Assembly (NCBI RefSeq): GCF_963676685.1
Contig: NC_092357.1
Location: 20,426,647 to 20,490,646 of the forward strand
Direction: 5' to 3'
DNA from: Mytilus edulis
Lineage: Eukaryota; Mollusca; Bivalvia; Mytilida; Mytilidae
Length of the DNA stretch: 64,000 nucleotides
Positions 13,701 through 22,269 of the stretch are shown piece after piece (position 1 is the stretch's first letter; the number at the start of each line of letters is the position of its first letter). Position numbers and translations under genes: made by a program. The notes below the pieces were generated by a model, which searched no databases, was not told the origin of the DNA, and saw nothing but the letters and a program-made list of their open reading frames with translations.

Positions 13701-16700
13701 ACTTTTGGCGGCCTGTATATATATAGCGGCTTGAGTTCATCACATGAATGCTCGCGTACATAGTATTACTCATACACCATCGTTAGAAAAAACGATAAGT
13801 ATGAATTATTTTATTATGTTTAACATGTTTAAGAAGGGCATTTATTTGCTTATGCTAACAAGTCAATGATTAATATTAAGGTACGTTTATTCCCTTAATA
13901 TTACTTTGTTGGTTATGACATTTTCAAAATATGGAATTTCTTTATCTCTTTTGTGAAGATGCCCCACGAGTATATTTCAGCAAGAAAGACAAATCAGTCA
14001 GAATTATAGAGGGACATCCACTAACAATTGGATGCAATGGCAATGGTTATCCAAATCCAAATAATTTTACATGGACGAAGAAAACAGGTTTGTTTGAAAA
14101 TTTGATTTCAAACTTGCCATCTCTATACAAAAATAATGTAAAGAGAACTGATGCTGGAAGATATGCATGTGAAGCGTCCAATATGATAGGAACAGGAAAA
14201 AAAGAAATAGATGTGCTTGTAATGTGTAAGTGTTTAAACATAACTAACAGGGGAATGCATTTAAGCGCGTTGGTATTTTATATGGTATATGATTTTACAA
14301 ACAAATGGAAGTTTCTAACGACCTTAACTGGCTATACAGACAGTGCAAAATGGTAATCAGAAATCAATATAAAGCTTATGTAAATATGTTAGTTTAACAG
14401 TGTGTTATCAGTCTAAGACCTATGAGTAATAGCCAAATATGTATTAAGTAAAATCATTGACTGCTGATTTGGATGATTGAAATTACAACAGTTTTAGAAT
14501 TTATGTATGAACCACACTAGCTATAGATCCCTCCTTTAAGTAAGTCTCCGAGGGTAGCATCAGATCAGTAATCAATACTTCGATATTCATATCTTATTCA
14601 AAACATTTTTTTTTGTAAATTGTCCGTTTATAGATGTCTAACCTATCAACTCCACCTGAAAAATACCTTTGATGGTTATTTTTCATGCATGTTTTACAGG
14701 AGTGTGTGAATAACTCAGTTCGTAGAATATGATTTTCCAGAGTTATAATCAATTCAGTAGTCAATATAAGATTTATTGCTTAACTTCATTCTGTTTTTGT
14801 ATGTATCTAATAAATCATGGTTGGAGTATAATAGAAACATAGGTTCCTGTTAACTTATGTGAAAAACAGATTATTTTTACAGTACCGGGGTATCAAATAT
14901 AACTACTTACACGTATAAACTGTTCCAGAAAAGTTAGAGTGTTTATTCAATCATGAAAGTATCTTCCAAATTGAAACTGAATTTCTTAATTTTATATAAT
15001 ATTCAAACTTCATTTATATGGACTCACAATTGATTTTGTATTTTCAGATGCACCTGATGTAGGTATTCAATACAAAAACTATACCGATGCATCAAAGGCA
15101 AGACTTTTGAAATGCAATGCAACTGGAATTCCCAGCATATACAATTTTCATGATTGGGAACATACATCGGATTTTGGTGACCACATCCGCTTTCTATCCG
15201 GAGGTAGAAATGGCTATTTAGATCTACCAGAAAATGTCAAGGACAACAACTATCAAGACAACGGGTATTATAAATGTACAGTAGACAACACAATCCCCGA
15301 CATACGTAGCAATATTAAACAAAATGCTGAAGTGTATCTGGACGTGAAAGGTATGATTTCACACGTCTGTCTAAAATGTATTTGACTGCTTTATAAACCA
15401 AATATAAAAGTAATAGTTTACCAATTTGACAAAATTTAACGATATCGTGTACCATGTAATGTGTTGTACATTTCAAGCGTTAATTTATAATTATAAATAA
15501 AATGGCTGATTACCAGTTTATTTCTAAAAATAATATTACTTCACGTTTGTATTTTATAATAAATGTGACTTCTTATGTCCAAACTAAAAGCTTGTTTGCA
15601 TATAGTTGTCGCTATAGGACTCCTTTCTTGGACTTGACCATTCTAAATACATTTCAAATTACGAAAATGATTAATTTTTTGCTAAAAGAAAGGCAATGAT
15701 ATGTTATCCTTTCTGTACAAATTCAGCAAAACATTTTCATTTCCAAAGTATGAAACCTTGGTTGATATTAACTGCTCAACTTGCTCTGTATGTTGTTTTG
15801 TTAACTAACTAATTGTGGTGCAGACATAAATCATAATGCACAGCAAGTATGTATTGCCTATTTGATAAGGAATAAATGCCACGGGAATTTCTCGTTACAT
15901 TGAAGACCTGTTGGTGACCTTCTGCTGTTGTTTTTGCTATGGTCGGGTTGTTGTCTCTTTGACACATTCCCCATTTCCATTCTCAATTTTACCATATATT
16001 AATTGTGTTTTCATTTATTCCCTTATAATAAAGTCACAATTTCTAAGTTGCAGGGTTGCAGCAGGTATTACACTCGTTGATTTTACTGATGGATATAACA
16101 TATATTTGACATGTGACGTAAATTAACTTATTTTGTAGGAAAACCTTTTTTCGTCATTGATAACACTGACACAGTTTATGGTGAATATCATCAGTTCGTC
16201 TCCGTAGTCGTCAACATCTTCAGTAATCCGAAGTATACAACTTTAGAAATATTTGATAAAAATGGTGGTGATATCAATTCTGGACCACATTTGAAAATTA
16301 TAGAAGAATACACATCTATCATTGATACTTTTCATAGTACAAGAGTTCATGTCAAGGGATATCGGATAACAATCAGAATTGAAAATCTCACTGATGAATA
16401 CTTAACGGAATATACATTTAGTGTAATGAACGCTTTTGGCCAAGGTCAACATAGATTATCAGTGCTTCGAGGAAGTAAGTAACGTTTACCTTTCCTTATG
16501 ATTTGCATTTAATTTTTTTTTTTTAATGAATGTTTTCTCTGTTCAAATACTTTTCAAATGTTTATATTGAGGCTTAATGTTCAAATATTTGATCTTCGTT
16601 CGTCACACTAAAATACAGTATTTGTCAAATTGAGTACATCATCTTGAGCAGGACAAAACAATACATGGAAATTGAATACTACTGAATACGTCGTAAATAT

Positions 16701-18365
16701 GTTTGCAAGACATCGGTCGGAAATGGTGCTCACTTTGTAGTATTTTTTTTGTTTCATATCACACGACTGGTTTACATGATAGTAAAAGGTGCTATAAATA
16801 TCTTATAAAATAAACATTTCGCCATTCTAAAAGGACAATCTATGTTGAGTACCACCTATGCAAGGTTTTTATTCTATATATGTAGCATGTTCACAGCTGC
16901 AGTTACATATAGTTTCTCATTTAAAGACTTAATTACGAATATAACATAATAAGTATCATATTGTAGGCCCCCCTGATACGCCTGTAGACGTTTCATTGAA
17001 GCCTGTTGTAAATGACGTGAAAATCGAATGGACTCCAAACTTCAATGGTGGATTTCAACAATGCTTTTTTATAGAATATCGAGACGAGGACAGTACAGTG
17101 TGGATTGAAGTGCAGGCATTTAATACTACAACCAATTCGGGAGCTTCCTGGACAGTTCACAATCTGAACTATGGTCGATCGTACAACTTTAGAATTTTTG
17201 CTCGAAATAGAATCGGGGATAGCAATAAAACTGATGAAATGTTTGTAACAATTAATCGTAAGTTTTTTTTTCTGTTTATACATACATATCCAGCGTAAGA
17301 TAAAAAAAAACCAATGATATAGGTGAAAACTTATTTGATTCTGTAAAAGCCGTATCCTAAAACTAATACCATGTAGTGTATCAAACTGTACTATTTATGT
17401 TTTTAAGAAATAAATTTAACGTATTGGTTACACATTTGCTTATACTTATAATAATTTGCACATTAATGAACATTGAACTACACATTTTTTACACTTTAAT
17501 AAGAATATCATGTTTGCTTGTGAAATAGATATTTAACTATTATATGTGGGGTCATTATCGATCTACTGTATGCCACATGAAAAAAAAGCAATACTCTACG
17601 TACACCTTAAATTCCTAAAATAGCCAAGCATCTTTATGATATGAAAAGCAATAATTCACGCAGAATCATAAAACTCATGACTTAGCAAATAGGAAAGGCA
17701 TCAACGTTATTTAAATAGAGGTCAATCCACATGTATGTGTGTTTTATTACCAGCTCAATTATGTGAACTTCGCCTTAACTGATAGATGTTGGTCTTTGCA
17801 AATTAATTAAAAATAACACTTCCTAATTACATCTTACTTAATTATATGTTTTGTTTGTTTAATTTGTATTTGCTTTAAATATTGAAACATAAAGATATGT
17901 TTTTTTTTAGAGGAGCGCACACATGTTCCATTCTATAGCATTTTGACCGGATCTGCTTTAGTGATTGTGTTATTGATTATTGTGGTTACTGCGTGTGCAT
18001 ATACAAGAAGTTTGCGCAGTAATATCAAGATGAATCACAGTTCTACTCAGACTTACAATATAGAAGAGGGTCAATATGAAGACATAGACGAAGAACAAAT
18101 GATAAATATACATAATGTAGAAACATCGGGTAGTTGTGGCATACTAGAAACAAACATTGACAGTGAGTATGAGCAACCAATAGATTCCTTAGGTACAGAG
18201 AACAGCGTTAGTCATCAGCAGAACGTTTCGTCGTCAAACAGCGAAAGCAGTGAAAATGACATTGATGAAAATCACACGTTTACAAAAGACGTCATTGTCA
18301 ACTCATATGAACAGTTAACTGATAATCCAGAACCTCCTCTACCATACGACGAACTTAATCAATGA
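4792..18365 (+). CDS. Ig/FN3 transmembrane receptor with ITAM-like tail (5' incomplete)
   Basis: Seven coding exons join in frame, the six internal ones all phase 1-1: 4792-5091, 5913-6194, 13959-14225, 15048-15350, 16139-16474, 16967-17257 and 17911-18365 (stop TGA 18363-18365), giving 743 residues plus a missing N-terminus. Exons 1-4 each encode one Ig domain with Cys, Trp and a terminal Tyr-x-Cys or Phe-Thr-Cys; exon 5 is Ig-like but has lost both cysteines; exon 6 is a fibronectin III domain (WTP near its start, NLNYGRSYNFRIFARN near its end). Exon 7 carries a ~20-residue hydrophobic helix followed by basic residues, then a ~120-residue acidic, Ser-rich tail with tyrosines in YEDI, YEQP, YEQL and YDEL; the last two form YEQL-x9-YDEL. 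It should be a type I surface adhesion or recognition receptor signalling through SH2 proteins; ligand unknown. Molluscs have large families of such receptors. The signal-peptide exon was not found. An intron holds a nested transposon cluster. Confidence 0.85.
6285..6440. repeat. Mussel-type dispersed repeat fragment ('ctgacaacgccatgac')
   Basis: Contains 'agactgacaacgccatgact' followed by A/C-rich sequence with 'acaaccaaacataatc'. A related copy lies at about 25525-25660 ('ctgacaacgccacgacaaac'). It lies in the intron between the second and third Ig exons, just left of the Tc1 element. Confidence 0.5.
6860..7470 (-). pseudogene. Degenerate Tc1-like transposase, C-terminal part
   Basis: Reading the minus strand gives fragments matching the conserved second half of Tc1 transposases: a 'NGQTYRD' segment, then 'VPHFN', then 'YMDDNARTNRARI' (the usual DNAR-HRA motif) and 'ESKEQQAIYTIF'. 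Frameshifts and stops interrupt every frame. The N-terminal part lies on the far side of the two later insertions: around 9190-9345 and again at 13547-13690, where an HTH-like segment can be read on the minus strand. The gene cannot make transposase. Confidence 0.75.
7479..9179 (-). mobile_element. 5'-truncated non-LTR retrotransposon (LINE)
   Basis: The minus strand encodes reverse-transcriptase fragments and a LINE C-terminal region. Insertion sits between direct repeats 'gatagtca' at 7471-7478 and 9180-9187. The 3' end (left) carries an 'aattgaattga'-type tail and an AATAAA-like signal read on the minus strand. The 5' end is lost: only the second part of the RT domain remains, so this is a typical dead-on-arrival LINE copy. 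It interrupts the Tc1-like element. Confidence 0.88.
7651..9170 (-). pseudogene. LINE reverse transcriptase remnant with C-terminal zinc-binding region
   Basis: In minus-strand order: 'FVDYKQAFD' (9120-9150 area); 9080-8586 with 'GLMQVLSPILFSLYVND' and the catalytic 'YADDMILFSD' (RT palm motif C), then 'KTKIMVFRNGG' and 'FCYLGILLNYNGNF'; 8349-8125; and 8061-7651 with 'RLSPHNLFVETGRFHG', 'CTLCTLNTIEDEFHFILQC' and 'CDCYNAIRRQYI', the Cys/His-rich tail found in many invertebrate LINEs. At least three frameshifts or stops separate the pieces. The Q of the usual 'QG' motif in RT is followed by V. Clade cannot be assigned by eye. Confidence 0.85.
9362..9762 (-). repeat. 21-bp minisatellite coding for a TEHN-type heptapeptide, left arm
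   Basis: On the minus strand the repeat reads 'actgaacataatg' about every 21 bp and translates in one frame as a degenerate heptapeptide of the form (S/T)-T-E-(H/Y)-N-x-x, roughly 18 units. It continues in frame from the segment at 9926-9763. A few stop codons interrupt the frame. The opposite-strand frame, rich in Leu-Cys-Ser-Val, is a shadow of this array. Confidence 0.8.
9684..9926 (-). pseudogene. Unknown ORF leading into the TEHN repeat, left arm
   Basis: A minus-strand reading frame starts 'MPTWERKQHRFKTAF', contains 'HHHND' and runs into the TTEHKVERTEYN repeat before a stop. The same peptide is encoded in the right arm on the plus strand (about 12950-13175), so the frame is conserved between arms. 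No known domain is recognised. It may be the decayed end of the element's own gene. Confidence 0.4.
10150..10400 (+). pseudogene. HTH fragment of an integrase-like transposon protein, left arm
   Basis: The reading frame from 10149 encodes 'MEISEMFSVSESTIYRNMK', a helix-turn-helix, followed by 'FSNISDENLDDVIAKQ' and a Pro-Cys-Cys-Gly motif, then breaks at a local inverted duplication at about 10305-10350. The pattern resembles the N-terminal region of a multicopy invertebrate and fish protein family in which an HTH precedes an integrase-type core (recall). The core is absent here. The right arm carries the same fragment without the break. Confidence 0.5.
11335..11690 (+). repeat. Mussel dispersed repeat copy 1 inside the foldback element
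   Basis: Contains 'gaagatgtggtattattgcc', 'caatgagacaaatatccac', 'aactataggtaaccgtacgg' and 'ccttcaacaatgaacaattc', the hallmark order of a very abundant mussel repeat. No coding potential; internal ORFs are chance frames. Confidence 0.8.
12035..12340 (+). repeat. Mussel dispersed repeat copy 2 inside the foldback element
   Basis: Same repeat family and orientation as at 11335-11690, ~700 bp apart: 'caatgagacaactctccac', 'aactataggtcaccttacgg', 'ccttcaacaatgagcacag'. Its 5' side has 'ataccaaatggtcaatgt', and a similar string occurs at about 11000. Confidence 0.8.
12502..12726 (-). pseudogene. HTH fragment of an integrase-like transposon protein, right arm
   Basis: A 74-residue minus-strand frame with 'EISEMFSVSESTIYRNMK', then 'SNISDEDLYDVIAKQ' and 'VVEFPCCGVILLKQILAQQN'. 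This aligns with the HTH and following region of the integrase-like family also seen in the left arm and stops soon after, near the inner end of the arm. It lacks any catalytic core, so it is a remnant. Duplication of the same truncated fragment in both arms shows the truncation preceded arm formation. Confidence 0.5.
13115..13512 (+). repeat. 21-bp minisatellite coding for a TEHN-type heptapeptide, right arm
   Basis: Mirror copy of the left-arm array. On the plus strand 'actgaacataatga' recurs about every 21 bp for roughly 19 units and translates as STEHNVE, STEHNEK, CTEHNEK, TTEHNNQ and similar. Two neighbouring units ('CTEHNEK') are identical and one of them is missing from the left arm, showing unit turnover since the arms formed. 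Confidence 0.8.
15900..16000 (-). repeat. Mussel dispersed repeat fragment in the intron between the fourth and fifth Ig exons
   Basis: Short piece with 'gttgttgtctctttgacaca' and 'ttccccatttccattctcaa', matching the fragments at about 35640-35705 and 41470-41525. It ends ~140 bp before the acceptor of the next Ig exon. Confidence 0.6.
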
Positions 18366-18401
18366 TTTGATGTTTAGCATCTTGTTTATTATTATCAAGT
18401 A

Positions 18402-18407
18402 AATAAA
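18402..18407 (+). promoter_or_regulatory. Putative polyadenylation signal of the Ig-receptor gene
   Basis: An AATAAA hexamer lies 37 nt downstream of the stop codon, followed by a T-rich stretch. Position and context fit a 3'-end processing signal; there is no transcript evidence. Confidence 0.6.
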
Positions 18408-18513
18408 TATTACTTGTTTTTTTGATGATTCAATTTTAATAGTTTTCATGATAATTTTGAAGATATTCTTTTTTTTTTTTTACAGTTTCTTCAAAATATA
18501 CCCAAATATCTTA

Positions 18514-18988
18514 GGTGTAACACCACTAATTCGGACCCGGCCAGAAAGCACATACCAAAAAGTAGTACATATTTAACACAAAATAGTTCCTACGCATGAG
18601 TGTAACTTTCAAAATATGTAGAATATTTATGTATTTTTGGCATCAAATGAAAGCTGAAGGACTAGATAAGTGATCTTTGTAGAACACTTTTGGACTTATA
18701 ATTTTGAATATCAAAAAAACTGAACCAAATTTTAAAAAGAGGGTACATCTTGTCTGTTTGTCAGATCTGAAGTACCTGTTTTGGTACACCCGAAGTTCCG
18801 GGAACCAGTCCTTTCTTATATGCCATTAAAGGTATGTTGATTTTTTCAGTACAAATCACCATAAAATGTTGCTTTGACATGCAATGACTGCCACTTTATT
18901 TGAACTTAAAATTAAAGAGGTGTGCCTGCTTGAAATGGAGGAATTTAACATAGAAAGCAATGGGACCATGAATTAGTGGTGTTCTTCC
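18514..18988. mobile_element. Non-autonomous TIR element (MITE), long copy
   Basis: Starts 'ggtgtaacaccactaattcg' and ends with the inverse 'gaattagtggtgttcttcc', so the ends pair as inverted repeats. TA flanks both sides. No ORF. It lies ~150 bp downstream of the Ig-receptor gene. A shorter relative is at 19870-20165. Confidence 0.8.
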
Positions 18989-19869
18989 TATTACAGAGAA
19001 TCATCAGAAATGTAATTTTTAGAAGTTGTACCTATTCCAATGAAAATAAGTCAAATTTGATGTTAGTAATCATGTATAATAATCTTGTTTTGGTGAACCA
19101 TTCTGTTTATGGGAAATGTAAGCTCTTAAATTGGCATACTTAGGTAGTTTAGCCTTTTATGGTCACACAACATGCATGCAGTTAAGACTTGACTCCAAGT
19201 TCTTTTGTTTGCATTATTTGTGATTGAAATCAATACAACATGTATATTATGACTTGTGTATGGTACACAAAAGTTCTTGATCAAATAATCCTATGATTTA
19301 TCAAGTTTTATTGTTTTTCTTATGGTAGCCTTTTACAATCTAGGTAAATGGTATATGCTCATATAAGAATTTCAAAATCTCACTGTACATGCAATTTTGA
19401 ACCAGTTTAGCAAGTTATCTAGCTGAGGGATATATAAATTGCTCTAAATAATCTATATTTTACCACAGAAGTATGGTTTACACCAAAAAAAAAGTCCCTT
19501 TTCCAATTTGAAGAAAAAAGGGGGGACAATATTCTCAATTATGTCTTTATGATTGGACTAACATATTTTTTTTAATGAAGAACCTGTGATAAAAATATGA
19601 ATATTGGTGAGCACATAACTTTCCTAATAGAAATTGATAAATAAAACAATATTATATTAAGAACAAAAAAGTACATTATTGACCAATATATAATATCCAT
19701 ATGCAGTTTTCTTTGAATAACTCATATATTACTACCATTCCAATTTGAGCTTAAAATTAGTAAAATAGTATTTGGACTAAAGCTTTATATGTTGTTTATT
19801 GCTTAGAATAGATCATAGAATGAAATAAAGTGATTCTCAAATCAATATAACAAGTTTGGTTCTGTTATA
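18989..19869. other. Non-coding spacer between two related MITEs
   Basis: AT-rich sequence with no recognisable gene, RNA or repeat apart from poly-A/T runs. Confidence 0.6.
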
Positions 19870-20165
19870 GGTGTAACACCACTAATTCGGGCCCAGCCAG
19901 AAAGCACATACCAAAAAGTAGTACATATTTAACACAAAACAGTTCTTACGCATGAGTGTAACTTTCAAAATGTGTAGAATATTTATGTATTTAAAAGCTG
20001 AAGGACTGGTGACCATTGTAGAACACTTTTGGACTTATAATTTTGCATATCAAAAAAACTGCACCAAATTTTAAAAATGAACTTAAAATGGAAGAGGTGT
20101 GCCTGCTTGAAATGGAGGAATTTAACATAGAAAGTAATGGGACCATGAATTAGTGGTGTACTTCC
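19870..20165. mobile_element. Non-autonomous TIR element (MITE), internally deleted copy
   Basis: Same family as 18514-18988: identical start 'ggtgtaacaccactaattcg' and end 'gaattagtggtgtacttcc', with ~180 bp of the internal sequence missing. The two copies share the internal strings 'agaaagcacataccaaaaag' and 'gcctgcttgaaatggaggaa'. Confidence 0.8.
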
Positions 20166-20924
20166 TTTACAAAATTTATATGAACATGATAAACGCCAAT
20201 ACATTTAGTTGGTGCAAAAAGTGCTAGCTTTAGTCTGCCGCTCATGTATTGACTATGAGCAAATGATAAAGAAACTCACCAAAGTTATAGAGGTACCAGA
20301 CTTATCATTTTAATTATTATGATGAGTTTCAATCCTCATTATTGTACTTCTTATTGAAATAGATAAACTAGCGTATATCGGACATTTCATTTTTTCTTTA
20401 AATGTTTCTAAATACCTATTAAGAAATTTTTTTTCAAGGAACATGTTTTTAAATAAATGTAGAGGGTCAAAAACTATATTTGGTATTTGGGATAATATTT
20501 GGAAAAACAAGTATACTTACCATCAGAATAATGATGATGTTTTGCTTTTGGATCATTTCGGTCTTGTTCAAGCGAAAGCAAACGTAAAGGTTTATGTTTA
20601 TTCTATTTGTTCGAATGGAAGACAACACGATTACCGAAAATCTAGATTAGAAGATGTAAACGGGCATTACAATTAAAAGCATTAGAAACAAGAAAACTTT
20701 AGTCAAACACAAACATACAAACAAAAAAGCGGTAGTCAGTTACACCGCGCATATTGGGGTCAAAAACGGATGAGTTCAACGTCTCGCAGGGAAAGCAGTG
20801 TTTGCTAGTGGCATTCTTTCCCTGATATGTATTTCTGTTTTACAATTTGATTATTGAATAATTGCTTCGCATTACAATTTTGGATTAAATATGTGATGTG
20901 TACTTGTAACGGTTTATTTCTTCC
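20166..20924. other. Intergenic stretch with no supported gene
   Basis: An open frame at 20443-20676 (77 codons) and an overlapping minus-strand frame at 20510-20310 show no recognisable domain, and neither has convincing splice context. I see no repeat I can name. Confidence 0.5.
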
Positions 20925-22010
20925 TCTGTGATATTTTATCCTGGGGATAATTTGTCACAGTAATTTTTTTCCAGACATGGTATTTCACAGGTAGATTTTT
21001 TTATAGAAGAGTGGGAATCTATCTGTGTTATGCGGATAGTATGTACTGGTATATATTTGACGTACCATATTTCACAGAACCTTGTGAAATAGAGTCCCAT
21101 TAACTACTATGTAAGTTACTCGCAATCAAAATATACCTGACTATATTTATAAAATGTTTCACAAAGGTAGAACAAATTTGCATGATTTATCAAAGGGAGT
21201 TAATTATGAGCAATTTATCTTTTAAAGATATTAATATAATATATTCCTGAATCTATTTCATAGTGAAATTTTTCCTTGAACCTTATTTTTTATATATTCA
21301 TTTATATAGAAAAAAGGACTTACAACATGATTTAATAAGACAGATAACATTTCACAGATAAATACTATTCATCTGTTTAAATTGCTTTTGTTCGAATATA
21401 CTGTTATGCTATGATTTATCTTATTTTCATATAATCAACAACTACATCTTTGTCCCCAGACAAAACTATTTCTATAGTTAAAAATATCATCATAATCAAA
21501 TTCTTCCATTACTGTTAACAGTAGTAATGCAACTATACTTCTACCTTTACTTTTTAATTTATATTTGTACTGAGATCTGAAAACAACTCACGTTTACATG
21601 TATTTCACTTACACCTTATGTAATCATGATTTTATTTCACAACTACGATCTTTGATATTACTTCTGGTTTTCTTTCTTATGTTTCAGGATAATTTTCTTT
21701 TCAAAAGAATGGTATTCACTTAAATATTTCAGGAAATTTTTTCAATGAAAATTAGTGAAATTATTTCCCATTATAATACATTTTTTTTTTAACAATTTAG
21801 CTTTAATTCAAAACACACTATGATCATTTCATAGTATTTGTAAAGGATGAGTTTTTTCTAATAACTATTCAAAAAGTTAACTACCCAGATAGAATTTCAC
21901 GGCAAAGGATAAAATATCGCAGGGAAATATTTTCCTCCGGATAAAAATATAACAACAACTACTGTGACATTTTTTTCCTCCGGATCAAATTTCACCCGGA
22001 TATAATTTTG
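20925..22010. repeat. Repeat-rich stretch with recurring TTTCACAG-like boxes
   Basis: Short motifs of the form atttCACAGg or the inverse cTGTGaaat recur about every 50-150 bp on both strands (about 20925, 20953, 20985, 21068, 21083, 21155, 21348, 21895, 21965 and others), with 'cctccggataaa' and 'cctccggatcaaa' near the right end and 'tattttatcctgggg' near the left. It looks like a decayed element built of imperfect inverted units. No ORF. Confidence 0.4.
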
Positions 22011-22269
22011 CTTTATATATTCACTGATGAGGCTATACGTCATTTATTTACTAAAACTTAAAAGGCACAAAATGAAATGGAAGGTTATTGATATAATGTT
22101 CCATTTCCTTTTCGAAACAGATCATTGAAACATACATTTAAATACACAGTAATTGTTCCGTATATTTCAAAGTTCAATATAATCCGTTAATGTTAAATAC
22201 TTCCCGACCAGTGGTTAAAAATAGAAAACAAACTTTTCACATGAAATTTATCATATAGAAAATAGTAAA

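Larger units (their letters stand above)
6516..13715 (-). mobile_element. Tc1/mariner-like element expanded by two internal insertions
   Basis: Left end 'cagtccgccaaaagttaagc' (6516) and right end, read in reverse, 'caggccgccaaaagttaagc' (13715) are terminal inverted repeats flanked by TA (6514-6515 and 13716-13717), the Tc1/mariner signature. Subtracting the LINE (7479-9179) and the foldback element (9347-13539) with their target duplications leaves about 1.3 kb, the normal length of such an element. Order of events by nesting: Tc1 entered the Ig-gene intron, and then the other two inserted into it (their relative order is not resolved). Confidence 0.88.

Noticed and set aside
20443..20676. 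77-codon ORF between the MITE and the CACAG stretch
   Set aside because: Short, overlaps an equally long antisense ORF, and shows no conserved motif.
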